Source: Candidatus Nitrosotenuis uzonensis (lineage in GTDB: Archaea > Thermoproteota > Nitrososphaeria > Nitrososphaerales > Nitrosopumilaceae). From it: a stretch of 64,000 nt of DNA. Below are positions 51,799 through 60,914 of the stretch, in pieces. The position numbers and the translations under genes are program-made. Location of the stretch: NCBI RefSeq assembly GCF_000723185.1, contig NZ_CBTY010000009.1, forward strand, positions 248,001 through 312,000. The letters are read 5' to 3'. The stretch's first letter is position 1, and every line of letters starts with the position of its first letter. The notes beneath the pieces were generated by a model. It worked only from the letters and a program-made list of their open reading frames with translations. It was not told where the DNA came from and ran no database searches.

Positions 51799-52772
51799 TA
51801 TCTTTTCCTGCCTATCACTTCTTTTACTGCTTTTGCTATATTAATTGATGTAAGACCGTGCTTTTCCAGAAGCGCAGGAATCTCGCTGTCTCTGGCAGAT
51901 TCTCCGAATCTGTCCTGAACCCCGATACGCTTTATTGGTACAGGATAGACTTCAGAAACAACTTCGGATACTGCAGAGCCAAAGCCGCCCATCACGTTGT
52001 GTTCCTCGCATGTTACAATGCAGCCAGTCTCTTTTGCGCACTTGGCTAGCAGATCTGCATCGATTGGTTTTATTGAAAACATGTCGACTACTCTGCAGGA
52101 AATGCCTTCTTGCTTTAGCGAGTCTGCCGCATCAAGGGCCATTTTTACTGTTATTCCGCATGCTGCAATTGTACAGTCCTCACCATCCCTCATGGTAATT
52201 CCCTTGCCTATCTGGAATTCCTGAGAATCCTGATGCACCAACGGAGTTGTCGAGCGGGCCATCCTCATGTAAAACGGCCCATATATCTGAGACATCAGTC
52301 TTGTCAGCTTTGAAACTGCTACGGTGTCAGCTGGTATGAACACCGTAAAGTTTGGTATTGCCCTCATTATCGCAATGTCTTCTATTTGCTGGTGTGAGCC
52401 CCCATCAGCTCCCACAGATATCCCGCCGTGTGAGACTACGAGCTTGACGTTAAGTCCCTTTTTTCCTGGCGGCGACGGATACGCTATTGCATTCCTTATC
52501 TGATCAACGCATCTTCCGGGAAGAAAGATTGCATACGTGCTTGCAAACGGAATCTTGCCAGATATTGCAAGTCCTGCAGAGACAGATACCAAGTTTGCTT
52601 CCGCAATCCCCACATTAAAGAAACGATTTGGAAACTTTTTACCAAAGTCGGCAGTCTTGAGCGAATCTGTCGTGTCTGCACCAAGCACCACGATGTTTTG
52701 GTTCTCATCACCAAGCTCAACTAGTGTCTTGCCGTAAAATGTGCGCATGTCAGTCATCTGTACAGAGCTCAT
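51798..52772 (-). CDS. tktB: Transketolase C-terminal subunit
   Basis: 324 aa from ATG 52772 (MSSVQMTDMRTFYGKTLVEL). Pyrimidine-binding and C-terminal domains: DSLKTADFGKKFPNRFFNVGIAEANLV, VVSHGGISVGADGGSHQQIEDIAIMRAIP (His-rich TPP loop) and TCEEHNVMGGFGSAVSEVV. Works with the N-subunit fusion encoded next to it; start and stop overlap by 1 base (TGATG). Confidence 0.95.
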   Translation of the reverse strand: MSSVQMTDMRTFYGKTLVELGDENQNIVVLGADTTDSLKTADFGKKFPNRFFNVGIAEANLVSVSAGLAISGKIPFASTYAIFLPGRCVDQIRNAIAYPSPPGKKGLNVKLVVSHGGISVGADGGSHQQIEDIAIMRAIPNFTVFIPADTVAVSKLTRLMSQIYGPFYMRMARSTTPLVHQDSQEFQIGKGITMRDGEDCTIAACGITVKMALDAADSLKQEGISCRVVDMFSIKPIDADLLAKCAKETGCIVTCEEHNVMGGFGSAVSEVVSEVYPVPIKRIGVQDRFGESARDSEIPALLEKHGLTSINIAKAVKEVIGRKR

Positions 52773-54436
52773 CAATATCCCAACTCCTTGGCAATTTGCA
52801 AAAGTTGATTCTTTTTCTCTCCAATAATGTGTAGGTCGATCCATTTTGCCACCAGCTCCTTGCCGCCAAGTTCATATGCCTTTTGAATAAGCATCCTGCG
52901 CCTTGCGTACGCTATCTTGTTTCTGAATTCACGTATTACACCGCGCACATCCTGCTGGCCGATAATTGCACTTCCACCAACAAATGCCCTTGCCCCATCA
53001 ACAAAACACGATCCTATATTGTCAAGTGTGACTCCACCGTCAGCCTCAATATATCCTTCAAATTTGTTCTCTTGCAGTATGCCTATCAATCTATGCATCT
53101 TCTCATGTGTTGCCTCGATGTATTTTTGTCCTGACTTGCCTGGCACCACAGACATCACTATCAGCTGGTCAAGCGTTGGTATGAATTCCTTTGACCATTC
53201 CGGTAGCTCTGTGTCAGGGTTGATTGCAAGTCCAACCCCCACCTCCGAGGCCCTCAGCATGTCGTTTATCTGTCCAAAGCTGGACGCATCACACACTTCT
53301 GCATGAACAGTAATGATATCAGAGCCCGCCTCGATGTAGTCTCGCACATGTCTTACCGGCTCGTTTATCATAAGATGAGTGTCAAACGGTATTACCGTCA
53401 GAGGCCTGAGCTCCTTTATCTTGGTATGATCAAACGTCTTGTTTGGTACAAACTGCCCATCCATCACATCAAGGTGGATATAGTCGGCACGGCCGTTGAC
53501 GCATCTTTTCACCTCATTCTCAAGGTTGGTCATATCGCCTGCGATAATTGAAGGTGCAATCATCGACTGCGAATCAATCTCCATGTCTATTATCGGCACA
53601 AATTCTTTTTTGGGCGCCTGTCCGTGCCATTTTGGGTTGTCCTCCATGTGTTCTACGCCCTTTCCTTTGATGGTTCGGGCCACTATTATTGACGGCACGC
53701 CCTTGGTTTGCATTGCCTTTTTTATTGCATTGTCAATCTGCTCTATTCTGTGTCCATCGATATCGATGACATTCCACCCAAACGAGCGCCATTTGTCGCC
53801 CACTTTCCATCTGCTTGCGTCGCGCCACATCTCAGAGAGATCATCTCCCACCAGTTCCTCATCAAGCGGCATTATTTTTTCCGTGTAAGAGTCTTGTTGG
53901 ATAAAATTCCTATCAAGTATCGCAGTCAGATTATCAACCTTGTATTTTGATGCGGTCATTGCCGCCTCCCATACCTGGCCTTCGTCAGTCTCTCCATCCC
54001 CCATCACAGTGAACACCCTTGTTGGCCTGCCATCAATACGTGCTGCAAGAGCACTCCCTATCGAAAATGATAGCCCTATGCCAAGAGAGCCACCACAAAA
54101 TTCGACTCCAGGGCATTTTAGATCCGGATGTCCCTGCAGTCTGCTGCCAAGCTGTCTTAGCGTATCAAGCTCTGAGATATCAAAATAGCCTGCAAGCGCC
54201 ATGTTTGAGAAAAGTCCTGGTGATGCGTGGCCTTTTGATAGTACTAACTTGTCACGATCCTCCCATTGCGGGTTTTTCGGATCATATCTTAGATGCTTGA
54301 AGAAAATACAGCCCATTATCTCGGCCATCGAGAAGGAACCTCCAGGATGTCCTGAGCCTGCGATCGATGTGGCGCGAATGACCAGCTTGCGCGCCTTGCG
54401 CGCATTTTTTTTAATTCTATAATAATTTAGGCCCAT
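52772..54436 (-). CDS. Transketolase N-terminal subunit fused to ribulose-phosphate 3-epimerase
   Basis: 554 aa. Residues about 1-275 are the transketolase TPP-binding subunit (SGHPGGSFSMAEIMG; GDGETDEGQVWEAAMTASKYKVDNL with the GDG...N motif). Residues about 291-510 form a complete Rpe barrel: MIAPSIIAGDMTNLENEV, YIHLDVMDGQFVPNKTF, DTHLMINEP, VMSVVPGKSGQKYIE and YIEADGGVTLDN. A 40-residue helical tail (LIQKAYELGGKELVAKWIDLH) follows. One chain thus epimerises Ru5P to Xu5P next to the site that uses it. Starts at ATG 54436. Confidence 0.92.
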   Translation of the reverse strand: MGLNYYRIKKNARKARKLVIRATSIAGSGHPGGSFSMAEIMGCIFFKHLRYDPKNPQWEDRDKLVLSKGHASPGLFSNMALAGYFDISELDTLRQLGSRLQGHPDLKCPGVEFCGGSLGIGLSFSIGSALAARIDGRPTRVFTVMGDGETDEGQVWEAAMTASKYKVDNLTAILDRNFIQQDSYTEKIMPLDEELVGDDLSEMWRDASRWKVGDKWRSFGWNVIDIDGHRIEQIDNAIKKAMQTKGVPSIIVARTIKGKGVEHMEDNPKWHGQAPKKEFVPIIDMEIDSQSMIAPSIIAGDMTNLENEVKRCVNGRADYIHLDVMDGQFVPNKTFDHTKIKELRPLTVIPFDTHLMINEPVRHVRDYIEAGSDIITVHAEVCDASSFGQINDMLRASEVGVGLAINPDTELPEWSKEFIPTLDQLIVMSVVPGKSGQKYIEATHEKMHRLIGILQENKFEGYIEADGGVTLDNIGSCFVDGARAFVGGSAIIGQQDVRGVIREFRNKIAYARRRMLIQKAYELGGKELVAKWIDLHIIGEKKNQLLQIAKELGY

Positions 54437-54549
54437 GTCTTATCAGAATGCAAAACTCGGCAGATTTGCCTGCTCATAAGTTGAGGCTGTCGCTGGATTC
54501 AATAAAAAGCTATTTCTCAAAATTTTAATCTCAAGGATGTATAGAGTGT

Positions 54550-54933
54550 ATGATGGATCTGCAAAGTCTAACCCCCATCGTGCTGTATGATAACAGATGC
54601 TATCTTTGCACCAAGTTTGCCAGCATTGTTAGTCTGCTTGCAGGGGGCCGATTCTCCCTTATCGGGCACTATACCAATATCGGAGAGAAGATCAGAGAGC
54701 AGATTCTTGATTCCTCTGCACTTGAGATGTTTTGGTTTATTGATGGCAAGACAGCGTATGGAGGACGCGCAGCTCTTGCAGCACTGGTCCGATCCTTGTT
54801 TTCTGCAAAAGCACGAAAGCCTGTCAACAGCGTTGATTTTGCTGCATGCGATACTGGCTGCAAGACTGTAAAGGCTGTATTTGTCCGCTCAGCAAGCCTT
54901 CTGACACACAGTAGGAAAATAACAATACAGTAA
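54550..54933 (+). CDS. DCC-family thiol-disulfide oxidoreductase
   Basis: 127 aa (ATG 54550 or 54553). LYDNRCYLCTKFASIV carries the D-x2-C-x2-C motif of the DUF393 family; a second Cys pair (CDTGC) is near the end. Probable redox protein with thioredoxin-like fold. Divergent from the transketolase operon. Confidence 0.85.
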   Translation: MMDLQSLTPIVLYDNRCYLCTKFASIVSLLAGGRFSLIGHYTNIGEKIREQILDSSALEMFWFIDGKTAYGGRAALAALVRSLFSAKARKPVNSVDFAACDTGCKTVKAVFVRSASLLTHSRKITIQ

Positions 54934-55010
54934 GCTGAAAGCAAGCTCACACGAACATGTAAAAAAATTGCGCATTATCTTGATTAGCTGATCTCATGCG
55001 ATGCAGATTT

Positions 55011-55355
55011 ATGTCAGAAAAGCCGGTTGAGAGAAAAGGACTACTCCAAGAATTTGTCCGCTTTCTTCAGACGTTTGGTGTGATAGGACTTGCAATAGCA
55101 TTTGTCATAGGTGCGGCCTCTTCAAAATTGGTAAGCTCGCTTGTATCAGATCTGATAAACCCGCTTATAGGCCTAGTGCTACAGGATGCAGGTGAGCTCA
55201 AGATGCTCTCGTTCACAGTGAACAAATCCACCTTTGCGTATGGAAGTTTTATTGCAAATGTGATAGACTTTGCAATAATTGCGTTTGTGGTGTTTATTCT
55301 CTACAAGCAGCTTTCAAGGCTCAAACTTGTCGAAGATAAAACAAAGCCATCCTAG
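55011..55355 (+). CDS. mscL: Large-conductance mechanosensitive channel MscL
   Basis: About 114 aa from ATG 55011; upstream ATG 54996 in frame is possible. LLQEFVRFLQTFGVIGLAIAFVIGAASSKLVSSLVSDLINPLIG is the N-terminal helix and pore helix; FIANVIDFAIIAFVVFILYK the second membrane helix. Releases solutes upon hypo-osmotic shock. Periplasmic loop is short. Confidence 0.93.
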   Translation: MSEKPVERKGLLQEFVRFLQTFGVIGLAIAFVIGAASSKLVSSLVSDLINPLIGLVLQDAGELKMLSFTVNKSTFAYGSFIANVIDFAIIAFVVFILYKQLSRLKLVEDKTKPS

Positions 55356-55419
55356 GGCCGCTATTTCTGCAAAAACGAACATACTCTACAATATAAGAAA
55401 AATACGCCAAATGTAATAG

Positions 55420-55917
55420 TTGGCTCAAGACACACAGATAATATGTCCCCAAATAGATACGTGTGAGGAGATCTCTCCATCCCTTATCAAGCACATTCTT
55501 GTGCCATTTGATCTCTCTGATATGTCACATAGGGCATTCGAGTTTTCTTTAGACCTTGCAAAAAAATACAATGCGCGAATTTCCGTTCTCACAATAATGT
55601 ACAGTGAAGTCTTGTCAAGCTCATTTTTAGACATGAGCAGTCATCAGAAGATAATAGAGAAGGAAAAGATGAGTCAGATAAGTACTTCATTCATACTTTT
55701 AGAGGATGCAGCAAAAAAATTCAGCGTACAATTAAAGTCAGATATGGTATTTTCAAAGAATGTTGCAGATACAATATTGTCGTTTTCCACTAACCGCAAA
55801 GTTGACTTGATAGTGATGGGAACTCGCGCAAGAAGCAGTCCAAGGCGATTCATGATTGGCAGTGTGGCAATGGACGTGATCCAAAAGGCATCATGCCCAG
55901 TTATTTTGGTAAAATAG
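55420..55917 (+). CDS. Universal stress protein (UspA family)
   Basis: 165 aa, start TTG 55420. KHILVPFDLSDMSHRAFEFSLDLAKKYNARISVLTIM and VDLIVMGTRARSSPRRFMIGSVAMDVIQKASCPVILVK match the family; the G-x2-x9-G(S) ATP loop reads GTRARSSPRRFMIGS. Nucleotide-binding form likely. The reverse-strand metal-binding gene ends 6 bases later. Confidence 0.9.
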   Translation: MAQDTQIICPQIDTCEEISPSLIKHILVPFDLSDMSHRAFEFSLDLAKKYNARISVLTIMYSEVLSSSFLDMSSHQKIIEKEKMSQISTSFILLEDAAKKFSVQLKSDMVFSKNVADTILSFSTNRKVDLIVMGTRARSSPRRFMIGSVAMDVIQKASCPVILVK

Positions 55918-55923
55918 AAAAAT

Positions 55924-56070
55924 TTAGTGGTGATGATGTCCGCAGCCACATGAGTCGTGTCCTGCGCTGCTCATATCAGTGCCGTCTTTTTTTGCGCAAG
56001 AATTGCACTTGTTTGATCCGAATGGAGAGAAGAAGCTCTTTCCGCAAGAAACGCATTTTGTACTTGACAT
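55924..56070 (-). CDS. 48-aa zinc-ribbon protein with a Cys-Gly-Cys-Gly-His4 tail
   Basis: ATG 56070 to TAA 55924-55926. CVSC and CNSC form a zinc ribbon; the tail HDSCGCGHHHH is a natural metal-binding cluster typical of copper, nickel or zinc handling. No promoter is obvious apart from AT-rich DNA before 56070. Lies between the convergent USP gene and divergent PepA gene. Not a known family to me. Confidence 0.75.
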   Translation of the reverse strand: MSSTKCVSCGKSFFSPFGSNKCNSCAKKDGTDMSSAGHDSCGCGHHHH

Positions 56071-56145
56071 GTCAATTTTGCAGCTGGCCCACTATTTATC
56101 AGATACTGCAAAATGTATAATACTGAAGACAAATCGAGCTAGAAT

Positions 56146-57621
56146 ATGACTGTGAGGGTAGAGTCAGTGGACCCTGTAAAAAAGAAGACTGAGGCATTAT
56201 GCTTTTTTGTATCAGAAAAATCGGAAGAGCCTTTCGGTCTGCCGAATCTAGACAAGATGCTGCAGCTTGGAATAAGGCAAGCATGCAAGGAGACAAAGGG
56301 CAAAATTGGAAGCATATCTGTTGTCCACACTCACCAGATTATTCCAGCGCAAAGAATAATCATAGTAGGAATAGGGCCAAGGCACAAGATCACGCATGAG
56401 CAGGTAAGGCTTGCAGCAGGCAAGATTGCAAAAAAGACTTCTGAGATGGGCCTTAGCGAGATCTGTCTTGTTATTCCAGACCGCTTTCCATTAAAGACAA
56501 AAGTTGCCGCCAACTCTGCCATCGAGGGAGTACACCTTGCATCATATTCGTTTGACAAGTACAAACCTGATAAAAAGCAGAAAACTCCATCTCTGACTCT
56601 TCTTGCAACAGGACGTGAGAAAGTATCAGATATTATCTCAAGAGCCCAAACAGTTTCGGACGGAGTAATTTACGCGCGAAGCATTGCGAACCTGCCTCCA
56701 AATGAATGCAATCCAGAACAGCTTGCGAGTTTTGCAAAATCGCTTGCAGCAAAGTCTAACTTAAAGTGTACCATACTCTCAAAGAGCGAGCTAAAGCAAA
56801 AGGGATTTGGCGGTATATCGGCAGTAGGTCAGGGAAGTAAGAATGAGCCTAAGCTTATCATACTAGAGTACTCTGGAAAGAAAGGAGAAAAGCCAATACT
56901 AATTGTAGGAAAGGCAGTCACATTCGATACAGGTGGAATTTCGCTAAAGCCTGCAGATAAGATGGATGAGATGAAGTTTGACAAATGTGGAGGCTGTACA
57001 GTACTTGGCATAATGAAGGCCGTGGCTGGGCTGAATCTTCCGGTGAATCTTGTTGGAATAATTCCATCGGTTGAAAATATGCCGGGAGGCGAGTCGTATC
57101 GTCCTGGAGACATAATAAGACTGTACGGCGGAAAGACTGCTGAGATTTTGAACACGGACGCAGAGGGACGACTGATTCTCTTTGACGCGTTATCCTACGG
57201 AATCAAGACGTATTCGCCAAAAGAAGTGATCGATTTTGCAACCCTGACTGGAGCGTGCATTGTAGCGCTTGGAACGAATGTGGCAGGACTTGTTAGCAAT
57301 AACAAAAAGATTGCAGAAAGGATTATCAGAGCATCAGAGAGGACAGGAGAGCAGGTCTGGCAGCTGCCGATTAACGATGACTATATGGAGATGATAAAAT
57401 CAGACTATGCTGAAATCAAAAATGTTGGCCCTGGCAGGGTTGCAGGTACCATAACGGCTGCAGCATTTCTTGCAAATGCCGTAGGAAATACCCCATGGGC
57501 TCACTTTGACATAGCTGGCACGGCATGGATTCAGACCGGCTCAAAGGATAAATCATACAATCCAAAGGGCGCCACAGGTTTTGGTGTTAGGTTGATTTTG
57601 GATTATCTTAGTAACCCCTAG
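56146..57621 (+). CDS. pepA: Leucyl aminopeptidase (M17, PepA)
   Basis: 491 aa. The C-terminal M17 domain has VGKAVTFDTGGISLKPADKMDEMKFD with metal-binding Lys/Asp and NTDAEGRLILFDAL with Asp-Glu-Arg. N-terminal macro-like domain. Removes N-terminal residues from peptides, probably downstream of the proteasome. ATGTATAATAC about 35 bases upstream is a TATA-like box. Overlaps the convergent zinc-finger gene by 14 bases. Confidence 0.95.
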   Translation: MTVRVESVDPVKKKTEALCFFVSEKSEEPFGLPNLDKMLQLGIRQACKETKGKIGSISVVHTHQIIPAQRIIIVGIGPRHKITHEQVRLAAGKIAKKTSEMGLSEICLVIPDRFPLKTKVAANSAIEGVHLASYSFDKYKPDKKQKTPSLTLLATGREKVSDIISRAQTVSDGVIYARSIANLPPNECNPEQLASFAKSLAAKSNLKCTILSKSELKQKGFGGISAVGQGSKNEPKLIILEYSGKKGEKPILIVGKAVTFDTGGISLKPADKMDEMKFDKCGGCTVLGIMKAVAGLNLPVNLVGIIPSVENMPGGESYRPGDIIRLYGGKTAEILNTDAEGRLILFDALSYGIKTYSPKEVIDFATLTGACIVALGTNVAGLVSNNKKIAERIIRASERTGEQVWQLPINDDYMEMIKSDYAEIKNVGPGRVAGTITAAAFLANAVGNTPWAHFDIAGTAWIQTGSKDKSYNPKGATGFGVRLILDYLSNP

Positions 57622-57736
57622 AGTTTCTGTCCGGAGTTCCGACGTTTGGATTTCTGAAGCCGTGCTTTTCCATCATGTGGTTCAAAAACAATATATCGTT
57701 TGCAATCTGCTGGCCGCAAACTGTGCATGTAGGCAT
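57608..57736 (-). CDS. 42-aa C2H2 zinc-finger protein
   Basis: ATG 57736 (MPTCTVCGQQIANDILFLNHMMEKHG). C-x2-C, then H-x4-H gives a single classical zinc finger. Open frame upstream runs into the 5S rRNA gene and is not coding. It starts 40 bases after the 5S end on the same strand. May be an RNA- or DNA-binding finger; a link to 5S RNA is only suggested by position. Confidence 0.72.
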   Translation of the reverse strand: MPTCTVCGQQIANDILFLNHMMEKHGFRNPNVGTPDRNSRGY

Positions 57737-57776
57737 AATACAGATAAGCAGATCCTCTTTATAGTCTTTAAAAGAT

Positions 57777-57889
57777 GCCAGCACTACTGCTTCCCAAGGG
57801 CTCTCGCACCTTAGTAGCACAGTAGCGACATTGGGTTTGACTTCCAGGTTCGGAAAGAGACTGGGTCGCGCCCCAACGCTGTGGCCGGC
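57777..57889 (-). rRNA. rrf: 5S ribosomal RNA (unlinked to 16S/23S)
   Basis: Reverse-strand sequence begins GCCGGCCACAGCGTTGGGGC and ends CAGTAGTGCTGGC, with closing stem GCCGGC/GCTGGC. The hallmark loop TTTCCGAACCTGGAAGTCAA (helix III/loop C) and GGTGCGAGAGCCCTTGGGAAG (helix IV/V) are present. No other rRNA in the window, as is common in this phylum. Ends may be off by 2-3 bases. Confidence 0.92.
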
Positions 57890-57975
57890 TTGAAATAAAC
57901 TCGATAATTGTTCTGTATTAAGATTACTCTGATGCCGCTTGTCAGATATAAATTAAACAAGAGGAGGATACGATT

Positions 57976-59760
57976 GTGACACACCGAGTTGCCGTCCTAG
58001 ACAAGGAACTGTGCCAGCCAAAAAAATGTGGTCTTGAATGCATCAAGTACTGCCCTGTAAACAAGTCTGGGGCCGACTGCATAGTCTTGAATGAGGAGAT
58101 AAAAAAGGCACAGATTGACGAGAACATTTGCAATGGATGCGGCATCTGCGTCAAAGTATGTCCATTTGAGGCAATAACAATAGTAAATCTTGCAACAGAG
58201 ATTGCAACGGACAAGATTCACCAGTATGGGATGAACTCGTTCAGACTATACAAGCTGCCAACGCCGAAAAAAGGTGAGGTGGTTGGTCTTCTTGGAAGGA
58301 ATGGAATGGGAAAGAGCACTGTAGTATCCATCTTATCTGGCAACCTAATGCCTAATCTTGGTAATTACGAGAATCCTCCAGGATGGGAGCAGGTTCTCAA
58401 ACATTTTGCAGGAACTGAGCTCAAAGAGCATTTTGAGAAGATAAAAAATCAAGAGATAAAGGCCTCAATAAAACCACAGCAGGTCTACAACATATCTCAG
58501 ATATTTGACGGAACTGGAAAGGAGCTTTTGGACAAGTATGACCAGCGTGGCGTCGTACCAGAGCTGGTAAGGGAGCTTGGACTAGAAAACGCAGTAGAGC
58601 ATCATGTCAAGGAGCTTAGCGGAGGTGAGCTGCAAAGGATCGCAGTGGCGGCAGCTGCTGCAAGGGATGCAGATTTTTACTTTTTTGATGAACCGTCATC
58701 GTACAACGATGTGTTCCAGAGGAGAGGGGTTGCAAGAGTCATCCACAGTCTGGCAAACATAGGAAAAAGCGTCATGGTAGTAGAGCATGATCTGACACTG
58801 CTTGACTTTCTATCAGACTATATTGAGATACTTTACGGAGAACCTTCAGCTTATGGAATAGTCTCAAATGTCTTGTCCACAAAGGTTGGTATCAATGTAT
58901 TCTTGGATGGATATCTACCAAACGAGAACGTCAGATTCCGTGACAAAAAGTTCAGCTTTGATGTATCGACATCACAGGACGACTTTGAAAAGGGCGAGGT
59001 GGTCATAACCTACCCCAAGCTTGTAAGACGATATCCAGCATTCTCAGTGACAATCGAGCCAGGTCAGGTCAGACGCGGTGAAGTTCTTGGGATAATGGGT
59101 GCAAATGCACTTGGCAAGACAACCATGATGAAGATGATTGCAGGTGTGGAAAAGCCCGATGAAGGATCTGTTGATAAAGCAATCACAATATCCTACAAGC
59201 CACAATACATCCCGAACGACTACGATGTCGAAGTCATATCAGTGCTTGACAAAGCAAACGAAGGTCCTATAATGGGTAGTGCTGAGGAGGAACAGATACT
59301 CGATCCTCTGAAGATCAAAAAATTGTACAACAAATCAATAAAGAATCTTTCAGGTGGAGAGCTGCAAAAAGTTGCTGTCGCAACTTGCCTTCTCAAAAAA
59401 GCCGACGTTTACGCACTTGATGAGCCGTCTGCGTTCTTGGATGTAGAGGACCGGATAGCCATTGCCAAATTCTTGCAAAAATTTGTCCGCTCTTATGCAA
59501 AATCGGCAATTGTAATAGATCATGACATACAGCTTATGGACCTGATTTCCGACTCGATAGTGATATTTGAGGGCGTCTCAGGTCTTGAGGGCCGCGCTAC
59601 TGCGCCGCTTGGAAAGGCAGAAGCAATGAACAGGTTCCTTCACTCCCTTGACATCACTTTCAGACGCGATGAGCAGACCCTAAGACCGCGAGTAAACAAG
59701 GCAGGAAGTAGGCTTGATAAGCAGCAAAAAGACTCTGGGAACTTTTACTACAAGCGCTAG
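57976..59760 (+). CDS. abce1: ABCE1/Rli1 ribosome recycling ATPase
   Basis: 594 aa. N-terminal double [4Fe-4S] domain (CQPKKCGLECIKYCPVNKSG and CNGCGICVKVCPF), then two ABC domains: Walker A GRNGMGKST and GANALGKTT; signatures LSGGELQR and LSGGELQK; Walker B YFFDEPSSY and YALDEPSAF. Splits 70S ribosomes after termination. Start GTG 57976 with GAGGAGG 9 bases upstream, a strong ribosome binding site. Confidence 0.98.
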   Translation: MTHRVAVLDKELCQPKKCGLECIKYCPVNKSGADCIVLNEEIKKAQIDENICNGCGICVKVCPFEAITIVNLATEIATDKIHQYGMNSFRLYKLPTPKKGEVVGLLGRNGMGKSTVVSILSGNLMPNLGNYENPPGWEQVLKHFAGTELKEHFEKIKNQEIKASIKPQQVYNISQIFDGTGKELLDKYDQRGVVPELVRELGLENAVEHHVKELSGGELQRIAVAAAAARDADFYFFDEPSSYNDVFQRRGVARVIHSLANIGKSVMVVEHDLTLLDFLSDYIEILYGEPSAYGIVSNVLSTKVGINVFLDGYLPNENVRFRDKKFSFDVSTSQDDFEKGEVVITYPKLVRRYPAFSVTIEPGQVRRGEVLGIMGANALGKTTMMKMIAGVEKPDEGSVDKAITISYKPQYIPNDYDVEVISVLDKANEGPIMGSAEEEQILDPLKIKKLYNKSIKNLSGGELQKVAVATCLLKKADVYALDEPSAFLDVEDRIAIAKFLQKFVRSYAKSAIVIDHDIQLMDLISDSIVIFEGVSGLEGRATAPLGKAEAMNRFLHSLDITFRRDEQTLRPRVNKAGSRLDKQQKDSGNFYYKR

Positions 59761-59801
59761 CTGCCCATAAAATAAATTCTCTATTTCTTCCACCACAGTA
59801 A

Positions 59802-60641
59802 TTGACACGCATGCTAAAGAAGGCATTAGAAGGAATTCTCTCTGAGAAGGAAGCTTCCGAGCTTTATTCTGCGTTTGACCAAGTAGGCGATATAATCATA
59901 GTCCGCATACCAGACTCGCTTATCTCAAAGAAGAAGATAATAGGTGAGACCTTGCTTGAGAATGTCCATCCTGCTCGCTCTGTGTTCTACCAGGCAACCC
60001 CCGTGGCAGGAGACTTTAGGACAAGGAGTCTTGAAATACTAGCAGGGGAGGACAACACCCAGACAGAATACAAAGAGTACGGCTGCAGGTTCAAAGTAGA
60101 CGTTGAAAAAGCATTTTTCTCCCCCCGTCTCTCTACTGAACGCAATAGAATTGCCCAGATGGTCCAAGACGGCGAGGTTGTAATCAATATGTTCGGCGGA
60201 GTCGGTATGTTCTCAATTGTTGCCGCAAAAAAGAAAAAATGCACAGTTTACAACATTGATCTGAATCCAGAGGCAGCAAAACTCTGCGATGAGAACATTA
60301 GATTGAACAAAAAGCTTGCAGGAACGGTCATATCAATTCATGGAGATGCTTCACAGGTAATAAGAGAACATCTGCACGATAAAGGAGATAGAACTCTGAT
60401 GCTGCTTCCTGAAAGATCAGACGAGTTTCTATCATCTGCCATTTCAGCTACTAAAAGCGGTGGAATCATCCATTATTACTCTCACCAGCATGCAGACAAA
60501 AGGCAGGATGCAGTTCAAATCTCAAAACAGCATTACATGGAGGTAACTCTAGTAAAATCCGAAATACTAGGAGGCCGCATGGTACGCGCAGTCGGACCGC
60601 GATACTATCAGACGGTAGTAGATGTCAGGATTACAAAATAG
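59802..60641 (+). CDS. trm5: tRNA (guanine37-N1)-methyltransferase, Trm5 family
   Basis: 279 aa (TTG 59802 or ATG 59811). FFSPRLSTERNRIAQMVQDGEVVINMFGGVGMFSIVAA is the Trm5 SAM site; LLPERSDEFLSSAI is close to the NLPxxAxEFL motif. Methylates G37 of tRNAs to keep frame. tRNA-Trp here has G37 and tRNA-Leu has G37. A Taw2-type wybutosine activity is a less likely alternative. Confidence 0.88.
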   Translation: MTRMLKKALEGILSEKEASELYSAFDQVGDIIIVRIPDSLISKKKIIGETLLENVHPARSVFYQATPVAGDFRTRSLEILAGEDNTQTEYKEYGCRFKVDVEKAFFSPRLSTERNRIAQMVQDGEVVINMFGGVGMFSIVAAKKKKCTVYNIDLNPEAAKLCDENIRLNKKLAGTVISIHGDASQVIREHLHDKGDRTLMLLPERSDEFLSSAISATKSGGIIHYYSHQHADKRQDAVQISKQHYMEVTLVKSEILGGRMVRAVGPRYYQTVVDVRITK

Positions 60642-60863
60642 CTACTTGTCATCTGGAAGTATTGATGATGGTGAGGATTTTGTAGTTGCCATCATGTATC
60701 CAATCCACGATACCACGCCAAGTATTCCGCCTGCAATCATCAGCACGGAAAGATGGAGTACTATTGGGCTCCACTCTGAGAGCATCAGAAGGTAAGCATA
60801 TACAAAGAACCCCACTATGCACGAGCAGAATATCAGGATTCCAGTCATTTTGCGGCGGGTCAT
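60642..60863 (-). CDS. Small two-helix membrane protein
   Basis: 73 aa. Two hydrophobic segments (about 8-27, ILIFCSCIVGFFVYAYLLML; 34-58, VLHLSVLMIAGGILGVVSWIGYMM) with both ends polar; basic start MTRRKMTG suggests N-terminus inside. Abuts the trm5 stop on the other strand with no gap. Function unknown. Confidence 0.7.
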   Translation of the reverse strand: MTRRKMTGILIFCSCIVGFFVYAYLLMLSEWSPIVLHLSVLMIAGGILGVVSWIGYMMATTKSSPSSILPDDK

Positions 60864-60914
60864 CAGATAAATCCTTTATTTGTAATATATCAACGTAATA
60901 TTCAAGTTCTTGGT

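Noticed and set aside
57737-57820. N-terminal extension of the C2H2 protein
   Set aside because: The extension overlaps the 5S rRNA gene; the Met at 57736 gives a complete finger.
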